Assembly: GCA_937976375.1 (NCBI GenBank)
Contig: CALJRU010000001.1
Span: 1-11,536 of the forward strand
Length of the DNA stretch: 11,536 nucleotides
Origin: an uncultured Peptococcaceae bacterium
Lineage (GTDB): Bacteria; Bacillota; Peptococcia; Peptococcales; Peptococcaceae
Direction of reading: 5' to 3'
Shown here: piece after piece, positions 1 through 6,694 of the stretch
Layout of the letters: every line of letters starts with the position of its first letter
Position numbering within the stretch: the first letter of the stretch is position 1
Notes under the pieces: model-generated
The model's input: the letters and a program-made list of their open reading frames with translations, nothing else
What the model was told of the DNA's origin: nothing
The model's database searches: none
Position numbers and translations under genes: made by a program

Positions 1-54
1 CCCGTGAATGTCAGCGTGAAAGGCTGATGAGTTAAGCCGCTTCTCCAACTGGCC
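1..54 (-). tRNA. tRNA-Glu (anticodon TTC), 3' end cut off by the window edge
   Basis: Read on the minus strand from 54 to 1, the sequence fits a tRNA cloverleaf exactly: 7-nt acceptor GGCCAGT, TG at 8-9, a D-arm closed by GAG/CTC with an AAGCGGCTTAA loop, one A, anticodon stem TCAGC/GCTGA around loop CTTTCAC, variable loop CATTC, and the 5' strand of the T stem, ACGGG. The anticodon is TTC (coordinates 20-18), which reads Glu codons GAA and GAG. The remaining T-loop, 3' T stem, acceptor and CCA would lie about 20 nt beyond position 1. It is probably the first gene of a tRNA (or rRNA/tRNA) operon, because a very strong promoter sits about 45 nt upstream. Confidence 0.93.
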
Positions 55-104
55 AAATCGCTAGTGGGCTTCGGTTTGTTTCCTCAGCGCCTCACAGCTC
101 GTTT

Positions 105-133
105 ATAATACCATCCTTTTTGAATGAAGTCAA
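105..133 (-). promoter_or_regulatory. Strong sigma70-type promoter of the tRNA-Glu unit
   Basis: On the minus strand the -35 box TTGACT (133-128) is separated by exactly 17 bp from the -10 box TATTAT (110-105). Transcription would begin near 98, giving a leader of about 44 nt before the tRNA. Just upstream (138-164) is a run of A and T tracts, with AAATTTTAAAA occurring twice 12 bp apart, as in UP elements of stable-RNA promoters. No other gene lies between this promoter and the tRNA. Confidence 0.85.
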
Positions 134-137
134 CACC

Positions 138-164
138 TTTTTTAAAATTTCTTTTAAAATTTTT
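138..164 (-). promoter_or_regulatory. AT-rich UP-like element upstream of the tRNA promoter
   Basis: This 27-bp stretch is almost pure A/T, arranged as two roughly helically phased copies of AAATTTTAAAA directly upstream of the TTGACT -35 box. Such sequences bind the RNA polymerase alpha subunit C-terminal domains at rRNA and tRNA promoters. Assignment as an UP element is inferred from composition and position. Confidence 0.6.
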
Positions 165-173
165 CACATTATC

Positions 174-206
174 AAAACAGACCGCAATCTCAGGACTGCG
201 GTCTGT
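174..206 (-). terminator. Rho-independent terminator of the nrdAB operon
   Basis: Perfect 10-bp inverted repeat ACAGACCGCA / TGCGGTCTGT (177-186 and 197-206) with a 10-nt loop. On the minus strand it is followed by only four T residues before the run is interrupted by GATAATG. It lies 17 nt after the stop of the transglutaminase-like gene. The short U-tract makes it moderate rather than strong; on the + strand the same hairpin is not followed directly by T's. Confidence 0.75.
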
Positions 207-223
207 GACAACTAGCTGTTTTT

Positions 224-880
224 TTACCGCCAAGATGCTGGTACATAACTGGACAGACAATTTGGCGTTCCATCTTTACTCCATAAATGATCCGCACTCA
301 TAACGTCGTCACTAACTAAGCAATATCGATAAGAAGGGATCAAAGCTTCAATCATAGGCAATTCATCACTGTCGAGCGCTTGAAGAGGAATGCCCGGCTC
401 ACCGGTACGACGCACCGTTTGTGGATTGGACAAGAGTTCCGCCGCTGCATCAATATGATAGCTTTGATGCCCAATGGTGACAATGTTCCACAAATGCATG
501 GAGAGCATGGAATCCTCCCCAATCAAACAGCCTTCGACCAGTTGGCTCTCAAGGCCAATGCGCGGATCACAAAGAATGGTATCCACAGCACGTGCAATAC
601 CATAACTATTGGCACGTTCATTAACCAGCGCCCCATAAGCGCTGATATAGTGACTTCCTTCTGCAGTATTCGGCAGCACGGACACATTGATGGCACCTTC
701 CAACTGCAATTTCTGACGAGGATAAATGACGTTTTGCTGAATCAAGCGATGCACGGCACGCACACGTTCAAGTGCAGAGGTACTGCTCGCCACTACTTCT
801 TCAACATACCGATCAATCGTAGCAGCAAACTGCTCCTGCTCCGCCTGGCTGAGCGCCGGCGTCTGAGAAAAATAAAGCAT
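224..880 (-). CDS. Transglutaminase-like domain protein lacking the catalytic Cys
   Basis: This 218-aa protein has the hallmarks of the bacterial transglutaminase/protease core in residues about 80-150: the helix segment NSYGIARA, then HLWNIV and SYHIDAA, which match the family pattern CxGYAxA ... HxWNxV ... WYhvD. His129 and Asp144 of the catalytic triad are present, but the position of the nucleophilic Cys holds Ser92, so thiol chemistry is unlikely. The rest, including a Trp- and Tyr-containing C-terminus, I do not recognise. There is no signal peptide or membrane segment, so it is probably cytosolic. The start chosen is the ATG at 880, preceded by AAAGGAG with 8-nt spacing; an upstream in-frame TTG at 913 has no comparable site. 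It begins 48 nt after the nrdB stop and ends just before the operon terminator, so it is cotranscribed with nrdAB. The fold call is fairly secure; function is unknown. Confidence 0.72.
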   Translation of the reverse strand: MLYFSQTPALSQAEQEQFAATIDRYVEEVVASSTSALERVRAVHRLIQQNVIYPRQKLQLEGAINVSVLPNTAEGSHYISAYGALVNERANSYGIARAVDTILCDPRIGLESQLVEGCLIGEDSMLSMHLWNIVTIGHQSYHIDAAAELLSNPQTVRRTGEPGIPLQALDSDELPMIEALIPSYRYCLVSDDVMSADHLWSKDGTPNCLSSYVPASWR

Positions 881-928
881 GTTGTTCGCTCCTTTCAAAT
901 GAACCTCTTGCAAACGGCGCCATACCGA

Positions 929-1972
929 TTAAAGGTCATCGATCAAGGCGCTGCTTTTTGCATAAGCCGTACTGCGTGCCTCAAAAAAGTCTGTTTTAAT
1001 CATATTGGCGTTGCTGTACTGGCTAACCCAAGTCATGCTTGGCGGCTCAACATCATGCCCCTCATAGATGCTGCCAAAATCTAAACTTGTAGAACGCAGA
1101 TTACCAAGATATTGAATGTAATCTGTTACCATTTCCTTGGTCAGGCCCTCAATATCATCACCGATGACATAATGGCCCCAGGCAATTTCCTGTTCGCAGC
1201 CTTCACGAATCATTTCACGATACAAGGCGATCAATTCATCAGTAAACAGTTCCGGACATTCATTACGCAATTCCTTGATAATATTACGGAACAACCAAAG
1301 ATGCGTGTTTTCATCTCTATTGATATAACGGATTTCCTGCACCGATCCCGGCATTTTATTATTGCGGCCAAGATTGTAAAAGAACATAAAACCGCTGTAA
1401 AAATAGACCCCTTCAAGAATAAAGTTGCCCATGACCGAACGCATAAAATTGATCGGAGAAGGATCTTTTTGAAAATCATTATATATTTCGCCAATAAATT
1501 CATTGCGGCGCAGCAGATGCTCGTCATTTTTCCACTGATAGAGCACATCTGTGCGCTCTTGCGGCTCACAAATAGTATCCAGCATATAGGAATAGCTTTG
1601 ACTATGCAGTGCTTCCTGAAAGATCTGAATAGACAGGCAAAGATTCACTTCGTTGGCTGTCACATAACTGGATATGTTTGGCAGATTTGCTGTCTGAATG
1701 CTGTCCAAAAAAATCAAAAAGCTGAGGATTTTATCGTAAGCCCGACGTTCAGCCGCCGGTAAAAGCGGATAATCTTTGATATCAGTGTGCATATTGATTT
1801 CTTCTGGCACCCAGAAATTATTCATGGCTTGACGGTACCAGCCACTTACCCACTGATATTTCATATTGTTAAAGTCATTAAGGTTGGTGGTATTGCCGCC
1901 AATAATGCGGCGTGCCCCAACATCAATGTCACCGTCAGGATTAAACAGCGGACGTTTTGTAATTGTTTCCAT
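929..1972 (-). CDS. nrdB: Ribonucleoside-diphosphate reductase class Ia, beta (radical) subunit
   Basis: NrdB (R2) generates the stable tyrosyl radical that is passed to NrdA to reduce ribonucleotides to deoxyribonucleotides. The 347-aa product carries the full dimetal and radical set: Asp90, Glu120 and His123 in EALHSQSY with radical Tyr127, then Glu187 in FILEGVYFY, and Glu221/His224 in DENTHLW. This is the tyrosyl-radical class Ia arrangement, not a Tyr-less class Ic protein. The C-terminal tail (about 326-347, acidic end IDDL) is expected to dock into NrdA. The ATG at 1972 is chosen because AAGGAG lies 8 nt before it; an in-frame ATG ten codons upstream lacks a site. The ribosome binding site starts right after the nrdA stop, with a 17-nt gap between genes, so expression is tightly linked. 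No NrdI gene is adjacent, which fits class Ia rather than Ib. Confidence 0.95.
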   Translation of the reverse strand: METITKRPLFNPDGDIDVGARRIIGGNTTNLNDFNNMKYQWVSGWYRQAMNNFWVPEEINMHTDIKDYPLLPAAERRAYDKILSFLIFLDSIQTANLPNISSYVTANEVNLCLSIQIFQEALHSQSYSYMLDTICEPQERTDVLYQWKNDEHLLRRNEFIGEIYNDFQKDPSPINFMRSVMGNFILEGVYFYSGFMFFYNLGRNNKMPGSVQEIRYINRDENTHLWLFRNIIKELRNECPELFTDELIALYREMIREGCEQEIAWGHYVIGDDIEGLTKEMVTDYIQYLGNLRSTSLDFGSIYEGHDVEPPSMTWVSQYSNANMIKTDFFEARSTAYAKSSALIDDL

Positions 1973-1989
1973 TACCCCTTCTCCTTTCA

Positions 1990-4524
1990 TTAAGATGAAC
2001 AACTTTCACATTCTTCCACTTCCAAACTCTTGGAGCGGATATAATACAAGGTCTTCACACCACTTTCCCACGCCAGAATATAAAGATTCAACACCTGACG
2101 GAAAGTGTAGTCGTTGGTAATATAAACATTAACACTTTGCGCTTGGTCAATATGCCGTTGGCGCACACCCGCCGCACGCACCGACCAACGTTGATCAATG
2201 ACATGCGCACTCTTATAGTACCAGTAAGTTTCCATACTTAATTCTGGAGCCACACGCGGCATGAGCCCATTTTTCTTCTCTTCCAAGAAAAAGCGGTTCA
2301 TGATCGGATCAACACCCGCAGAAGTACCCGCAATGATGGACGTACTGGAAGTCGGTGCCACAGCCATCAGATATGCGTTTCGCAGGCCATGTTCGGCCAC
2401 TTGCGCGCGCAGAGTTTGCCAGCGTTCGCTTTCATAACCGCGCTTGTCAAAATACGCACCCGTTTGCCAGTCGCTGCCCTCAAACAAAGCATAAGCACCT
2501 TTTTCAGCTGCGTTCTCACAACTTGCCTTGATGGCTGCGTAATTGATGTCTTCAAAGACACGATCTACAAATTCTAGGTGCGCATCGCTTTCCCATTGAA
2601 TATGCTGCTTTGCCAGCATATGGTGGTAGCCGCTGACACCCAAGCCAATAGGGCGATAACGGCGATTGTTGATTTTTGCATAAGGCAGCGGGAAGAAATT
2701 GAGGTCAATAACGTTGTCCAAGGCACGGACCACGCTACGCGTCACGTCTTCAATTTCTTGAGGATCGTTTACGTTGAGATGCCCTAACGACAAACTAGCC
2801 AGATTGCAGACAACAAAATCGCCCGGTTTGGTCACGGTAACGACAACTTCTTCGCCATCCACCATTTCCACGCGTTGATCCACGCTCTCAATGGCACTCA
2901 TATTCTGTGCAATCTCTGTGCAAAGGTTGGAACAATAGATGATCCCTTTGTCGCCATTAGGATTGGCTCGGTTAACAATGTCACGATTGAATGCAAATGG
3001 CGTGCCGGTTTCGACCGCGCTCTTGATGATCAGTCGAATGATGTCTTTAATTGGCAGCACGCGCTTATTGATGCGCTTGTCAGCCACGCAGTCCAGATAA
3101 CGCTCGGTCCATTCATCACCAAAGCTGTCTTCCAAGTGGTAGCCCTTCACCGTATAAACTTCGTGAGGACACATCAGGTACCAGTCGCCTTCAATATTGT
3201 CACGTGCCTGTTGCCAGAAATAATCCGGATAGCATACTGCCGGGAAAACATCATGCGCCTTCATGCGGTCGTCACCATTGTTGGTACGCAACGCCAAAAA
3301 TTCCGGCAGATCACGATGCCACACATCCAAATAAACAGCAACCGCTCCTTGGCGTACCCCCAACTGATCAACAGCCACAGCTGTGTCATTGGCTAGACGG
3401 ATCCAACGAATGACTCCGCCGGCAGCGCCTTCAAAGCCACGAATTGCTGAACCACAAGCGCGTACTTTACCAAAATATAAGCCCATACCGCCGCCAAACT
3501 TGCTCACCTGAGCAAAATTGTCAATACTGCGGTAGATACCTTCCAAACTATCCGGCACCGTATCAATAAAGCAGCTGGACAACTGATGAAACGGTTTTCG
3601 TGCATTTGCCAGGGTTGGCGTCGCCATGGTCACTTTAAGGGTGCTCAGCATATCATAAAAACGGCGCACCCACATCAAGCGCTGGGAACGCTCTTCAAGC
3701 ATGGCCAAATGCAGCGCAATGCCCAAGAACATTTCCTGCACCGATTCTAACGGAATGCCCGCATGACTGCGCACCACATAACGCTTAACCAAAAGTTCCA
3801 TACCAGAATAATTGATGAGGTTGTTTCGGCCATCATCAATAAAACTTGCCGCTTCAAGAATCTCTTCCCGGCTGTAGTTTTGCAGGATATAGGTGCCATA
3901 CAGCCCTTCTTCGGTAAGGAATTCCAGTTTCTCATAAAAATCATCAATACCATATTCGGCCATCAAACGGTCTAAATTACGGCTGTATTCCAGAAAATAG
4001 ATTCGTGACGCAATAAATTCCCAACGCGGTGCATCTTTGGCCGTTAATTCAACACATGCCTTTATCAGATAATAAAAGCGTTCATCCAGCGGCAGTTCCT
4101 TTTTATAGAATGACTGAAATTTCATCAAGAGATATTCCAGTCCATAGACTTCCTCATTGAAGTCTCGCTCGATCTCTTTAAGCAGATCATCCATTTCCGC
4201 CACTTCTGGGAAACATGCCGTAAGCTGGCTGCGTGTGCGCCGCTTACGTTTACGGTCTTCACGATAGAGGATGAAGCTGCGTACTTCTTTATAATAATTC
4301 TGTTCGATCAGTGTTTTTTCAACCAGATCTTGAATATCTTCCACATGCAGCGCCAGCCCAAGCTTTACTTCTTCTTTCAGCGCTGCTTCGATGGTATCAA
4401 CCATCGCATTCAATTGATCAGCAGTCAACGAGCTTTCCACACTCGCGAAGGCACGCTCGATGACGCGGGCGATCTTCGCGCGCTCATAGGCCTCTGTGCC
4501 GCCATTGCGTTTGATAATGTCCAT
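1990..4524 (-). CDS. nrdA: Ribonucleoside-diphosphate reductase class Ia, alpha (catalytic) subunit
   Basis: NrdA (R1) binds NDP substrates and reduces them using a thiyl radical. The 844-aa product starts with an ATP-cone (about 1-95), the domain through which ATP/dATP sets overall activity. The catalytic core follows: Cys318 in SSCFI and Cys573 in CNLASL are the redox pair, Asn533, Cys535 and Glu537 in NLCTEI form the active-site radical motif, and Tyr827-Tyr828 continue the radical-transfer path from NrdB. The tail ends in Cys839-Glu-Ser-Cys842, the swinging thiol pair reduced by thioredoxin or glutaredoxin. It is about 80 residues longer than E. coli NrdA, partly through a charged insert at about 545-572. 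The ATG at 4524 gives the typical MDIIKRNG start; an in-frame TTG at 4530 sits nearer to the modest AGGG site (5 nt versus 11 nt), so the exact start is uncertain by two codons. It is first in the nrdA-nrdB-transglutaminase-like operon. Confidence 0.95.
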   Translation of the reverse strand: MDIIKRNGGTEAYERAKIARVIERAFASVESSLTADQLNAMVDTIEAALKEEVKLGLALHVEDIQDLVEKTLIEQNYYKEVRSFILYREDRKRKRRTRSQLTACFPEVAEMDDLLKEIERDFNEEVYGLEYLLMKFQSFYKKELPLDERFYYLIKACVELTAKDAPRWEFIASRIYFLEYSRNLDRLMAEYGIDDFYEKLEFLTEEGLYGTYILQNYSREEILEAASFIDDGRNNLINYSGMELLVKRYVVRSHAGIPLESVQEMFLGIALHLAMLEERSQRLMWVRRFYDMLSTLKVTMATPTLANARKPFHQLSSCFIDTVPDSLEGIYRSIDNFAQVSKFGGGMGLYFGKVRACGSAIRGFEGAAGGVIRWIRLANDTAVAVDQLGVRQGAVAVYLDVWHRDLPEFLALRTNNGDDRMKAHDVFPAVCYPDYFWQQARDNIEGDWYLMCPHEVYTVKGYHLEDSFGDEWTERYLDCVADKRINKRVLPIKDIIRLIIKSAVETGTPFAFNRDIVNRANPNGDKGIIYCSNLCTEIAQNMSAIESVDQRVEMVDGEEVVVTVTKPGDFVVCNLASLSLGHLNVNDPQEIEDVTRSVVRALDNVIDLNFFPLPYAKINNRRYRPIGLGVSGYHHMLAKQHIQWESDAHLEFVDRVFEDINYAAIKASCENAAEKGAYALFEGSDWQTGAYFDKRGYESERWQTLRAQVAEHGLRNAYLMAVAPTSSTSIIAGTSAGVDPIMNRFFLEEKKNGLMPRVAPELSMETYWYYKSAHVIDQRWSVRAAGVRQRHIDQAQSVNVYITNDYTFRQVLNLYILAWESGVKTLYYIRSKSLEVEECESCSS

Positions 4525-4571
4525 TGTCAAAAGAGCCCTTTCTGAATAAATTCTTTAATTACAACCCTTTC

Positions 4572-4600
4572 ATAGTACCCCATTTACTGACAAGCGTCCA
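4572..4600 (-). promoter_or_regulatory. Candidate promoter of the nrdAB operon
   Basis: On the minus strand TGGACG (4600-4595) and TACTAT (4577-4572) are spaced 17 bp apart, each matching 4 of 6 consensus bases. Transcription would start near 4565, about 40 nt before the nrdA ATG. It is the best-spaced candidate in the 228-bp gap between nrdA and the transketolase genes, but both boxes are weak. I saw no pair of NrdR boxes (ACACWATATWTWGTGT-like) around it. Confidence 0.35.
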
Positions 4601-4704
4601 GATTATCCTGAGCCCTCTATCGCAAAGTGCGCAATCCATCGCGCTTTGCGGGCAAAAGAAATTTTTTATCGCAACGTTATGCACGCCAAACGCCCACATA
4701 AAAT

Positions 4705-4738
4705 AAAAAAAGCGATCAGGCTCTAACCGCCTGATCGC
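4705..4738 (-). terminator. Rho-independent terminator of the transketolase operon
   Basis: Perfect 10-bp stem GCGATCAGGC / GCCTGATCGC (4712-4721 and 4729-4738) with a 7-nt loop. On the minus strand it is followed by a T-run (complement of A's 4705-4711) and further T-rich sequence. It begins 14 nt after the stop of the transketolase C-terminal gene and separates it from the nrd operon. Confidence 0.92.
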
Positions 4739-4752
4739 CATTGCACGATTGA

Positions 4753-5694
4753 TCATTTACGAGTGATCACATGTTTTGCTTTTTCAATAATGTGTTCTTT
4801 GGTAAGGCCATATTTTTCCAAAAGTGCATCTGCCGTGCCGCTTTCACCAAAGACATCTTCAACGCCAACCATTTCCATTGGCACTGGTTTTTCAGCCACC
4901 AAGACTTCTGCAACCGCACTGCCAAGGCCACCAACAATATTATGTTCTTCAGCAGTGACAACGGCGCCTGTCTTTTCAGCCCATTCAACGATCAAAGCAC
5001 GGTCAATTGGCTTAATCGTACTCATATCAATCACAGCCGCACTCACGCCATCTGCCTGCAGGGCTTCTGCAGCTTCCAGCGCTTTTGCCACCATAATGCC
5101 GCAAGCAATGATCACAACGTCATTACCTTCGCGCATTACCGTCCCCTTGCCAATCGTGAACGCAGCATCAGGATCACTGATGGTTGGTACGCCTGAACGC
5201 CCCAAGCGAATGTATACAGGGCCTTCGTATTCAGCAGCAGCCATCACCGCTTTATAGGCTTCTGGGCCATCTGCCGGAACAAGTACCGTCATATTTGGCA
5301 AGCCACGCATCAGGTTGATGTCTTCCAGAGCCTGATGGCTGCCGCCATCTTCACCAACCGTAATACCAGCATGGGTTGCTGCGATCTTTACATTCAAACG
5401 TGGATAACAGATCGAATTGCGAATCTGATCATAGGCACGTCCTGTTGCAAATACTGCAAATGTGCTCGCGAAAGGAATTTTTCCAGCAGCTGCAAAACCA
5501 GCGGCAACACCAAGCAGATTCTGTTCTGCAATCCCCATGTCAAAGAAGCGTTCTGGGAACTTCTTCTGAAACATGTTGGTCTTGGTCGACTTAGATAAGT
5601 CTGCATCGAGGACAACGACATCTTCACGAGCAGCGCCAAGCGCTTCCAGCGCCTGTCCATAGGCTTCACGTGTTGCTTGTTTTTCCATACTCAT
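4753..5694 (-). CDS. Transketolase, C-terminal subunit (pyrimidine-binding and C-terminal domains)
   Basis: This is the second half of a split thiamine-diphosphate transketolase, which moves two-carbon units between sugar phosphates in the non-oxidative pentose phosphate pathway. The 313 residues comprise a pyrimidine-binding domain (about 5-170) with the cofactor-activating Glu57 in GIAEQNLLG, substrate-loop sequences THAGITVGEDGGSH (about 108-120) and HQALEDI, then a transketolase C-terminal domain (about 185-305). The length fits the split C-terminal subunits of Firmicutes and archaea, against about 650 aa for fused enzymes. The start ATG at 5694 overlaps the stop of the N-terminal gene as ATGA, indicating translational coupling. 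A second in-frame ATG two codons on (5688) is 10 nt from the GGGGAGG site and could be used instead. Similar split proteins include DXS-like and TktB-like paralogues, but the neighbouring half supports transketolase. Confidence 0.92.
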   Translation of the reverse strand: MSMEKQATREAYGQALEALGAAREDVVVLDADLSKSTKTNMFQKKFPERFFDMGIAEQNLLGVAAGFAAAGKIPFASTFAVFATGRAYDQIRNSICYPRLNVKIAATHAGITVGEDGGSHQALEDINLMRGLPNMTVLVPADGPEAYKAVMAAAEYEGPVYIRLGRSGVPTISDPDAAFTIGKGTVMREGNDVVIIACGIMVAKALEAAEALQADGVSAAVIDMSTIKPIDRALIVEWAEKTGAVVTAEEHNIVGGLGSAVAEVLVAEKPVPMEMVGVEDVFGESGTADALLEKYGLTKEHIIEKAKHVITRK

Positions 5695-6512
5695 GCATCC
5701 TCCCCTAATTCTTCCAACGCTTGTGCAACTTGCTCTGCATTTGGCGCTTTACCATGCCAGCCAACTTCATTTTCCATAAAGGATACGCCTTTACCCTTGA
5801 TCGTATTCATGACGATCATCTGTGGTTTTCCACTTTCAGACGCTTTTGCCTTGGCAATAGCATCGGCGATAGCCGCAAAGGAATGGCCGTCAATCACTTG
5901 TACATCCCATCCGAAAGCAGCAAATTTTTCATCAACAGGATCTACATTCATAACATCCACAGTACGGCCATCAATTTGCAGACCGTTATGATCCACAAAA
6001 GCAATCATATGATCCAAACCGTAATGTGCTGCTGCCATAGCTGCTTCCCAAACTTGGCCTTCTTCCAATTCGCCATCACCAAGCAGCGCATAGACATAAC
6101 GCGCGCTGCCATCCAATTTGCGTGCAAGTGCCATACCAACGGCCGCGGAGATACCTGTTCCCAAAGAACCTGTCGACATGTCTACCCCTGGCACCTTGCG
6201 CATATCCGGATGTCCCTGCAGCTTGCTGCCCAATTTACGCAATGTCAGCAGGTTTTCTGGTGCAAAGAAGCCTCGTTCCGCCAATGTTGCATACAGCACA
6301 GGCGCAGCATGTCCTTTAGAAAGCACAAACAAGTCGCGGTCCGCCATATCTGGCTGAGAAGGGTCCACATGCATTTCTTCAAAATAAAGATAAGTCAATA
6401 ATTCCACTGCAGAAAGTGACCCACCTGGATGCCCACTGTTTGCGGCGCCGATCATTTTTACAATATCTCGACGGATTGTTGTAGCTTTCAATGCTAATTC
6501 TTTCTCGTCCAT
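5691..6512 (-). CDS. Transketolase, N-terminal subunit (diphosphate-binding domain)
   Basis: This 273-aa protein is the thiamine-diphosphate-binding half of the split transketolase. It shows the N-terminal SGHPGGSLSAVE motif (about 26-37), LSKGHAAPVLYA, and the Mg-ThDP motif that starts GDGELEEGQVWEAA and ends in DHNGLQ about 30 residues later. It pairs with the product of the overlapping downstream gene to form the active enzyme in the cytosol. The start ATG at 6512 is preceded by GGGAGG with 6-nt spacing. A near-perfect -10 box lies about 65 nt upstream, so it heads a two-gene operon. The last residues (LEELGEDA) end in the TGA that shares bases with the next start. Confidence 0.93.
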   Translation of the reverse strand: MDEKELALKATTIRRDIVKMIGAANSGHPGGSLSAVELLTYLYFEEMHVDPSQPDMADRDLFVLSKGHAAPVLYATLAERGFFAPENLLTLRKLGSKLQGHPDMRKVPGVDMSTGSLGTGISAAVGMALARKLDGSARYVYALLGDGELEEGQVWEAAMAAAHYGLDHMIAFVDHNGLQIDGRTVDVMNVDPVDEKFAAFGWDVQVIDGHSFAAIADAIAKAKASESGKPQMIVMNTIKGKGVSFMENEVGWHGKAPNAEQVAQALEELGEDA

Positions 6513-6575
6513 AAATAACCTCCCACCCTTATTTTCTTAGATGACTGTTGTATGAGACAATATACTCCATCTTTG

Positions 6576-6604
6576 ATTATACATCATTGCTCCATTTTTT
6601 TCAT
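6576..6604 (-). promoter_or_regulatory. Promoter of the transketolase operon
   Basis: On the minus strand a consensus -10 box TATAAT occupies 6581-6576. The region 17 bp upstream (6604-6599, ATGAAA) is a poor -35 match, so the promoter either relies on its -10 box or on an activator. Transcription would start near 6569, giving a 5' leader of about 57 nt. Confidence 0.6.
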
Positions 6605-6644
6605 TCTACTTTCTTGCATTCTTACAAGTTTTTTGTTCTAAAAC

Positions 6645-6680
6645 AAAAAACGACCGCTTCAAAATGAAGCGATCGTTTTT
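6645..6680 (-). terminator. Rho-independent terminator of the NhaD-like gene
   Basis: Stem ACGATCGCTTC / GAAGCGGTCGT (minus strand, one G-T wobble) with a 5-nt ATTTT loop, followed on the minus strand by six T's and TTTT further on. A's also precede the hairpin, so it could work in both directions. It starts 14 nt after the antiporter stop. Confidence 0.92.
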
Positions 6681-6694
6681 CTGCTTATGTTAGA

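Noticed and set aside
15..40. CTGATGAG on the + strand, as in a hammerhead ribozyme core
   Set aside because: No properly placed GAAA and no stems; the bases belong to the antisense of tRNA-Glu.
55..98. Riboswitch or other leader RNA upstream of the tRNA
   Set aside because: Checked against cores of cobalamin, lysine, glycine, SAM, TPP, T-box, c-di-GMP, fluoride and ZTP classes; none fits, and the region lies between a stable-RNA promoter and a tRNA.
380..1762. Two open frames over 200 codons on the + strand (380-1084 and 1112-1762)
   Set aside because: Antisense to the transglutaminase-like gene and nrdB, whose protein motifs are unambiguous; no start signals.
4559..4756. 65-codon minus-strand frame between tkt and nrdA
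   Set aside because: It runs through the transketolase terminator hairpin, lacks a ribosome binding site, and its product looks non-coding.
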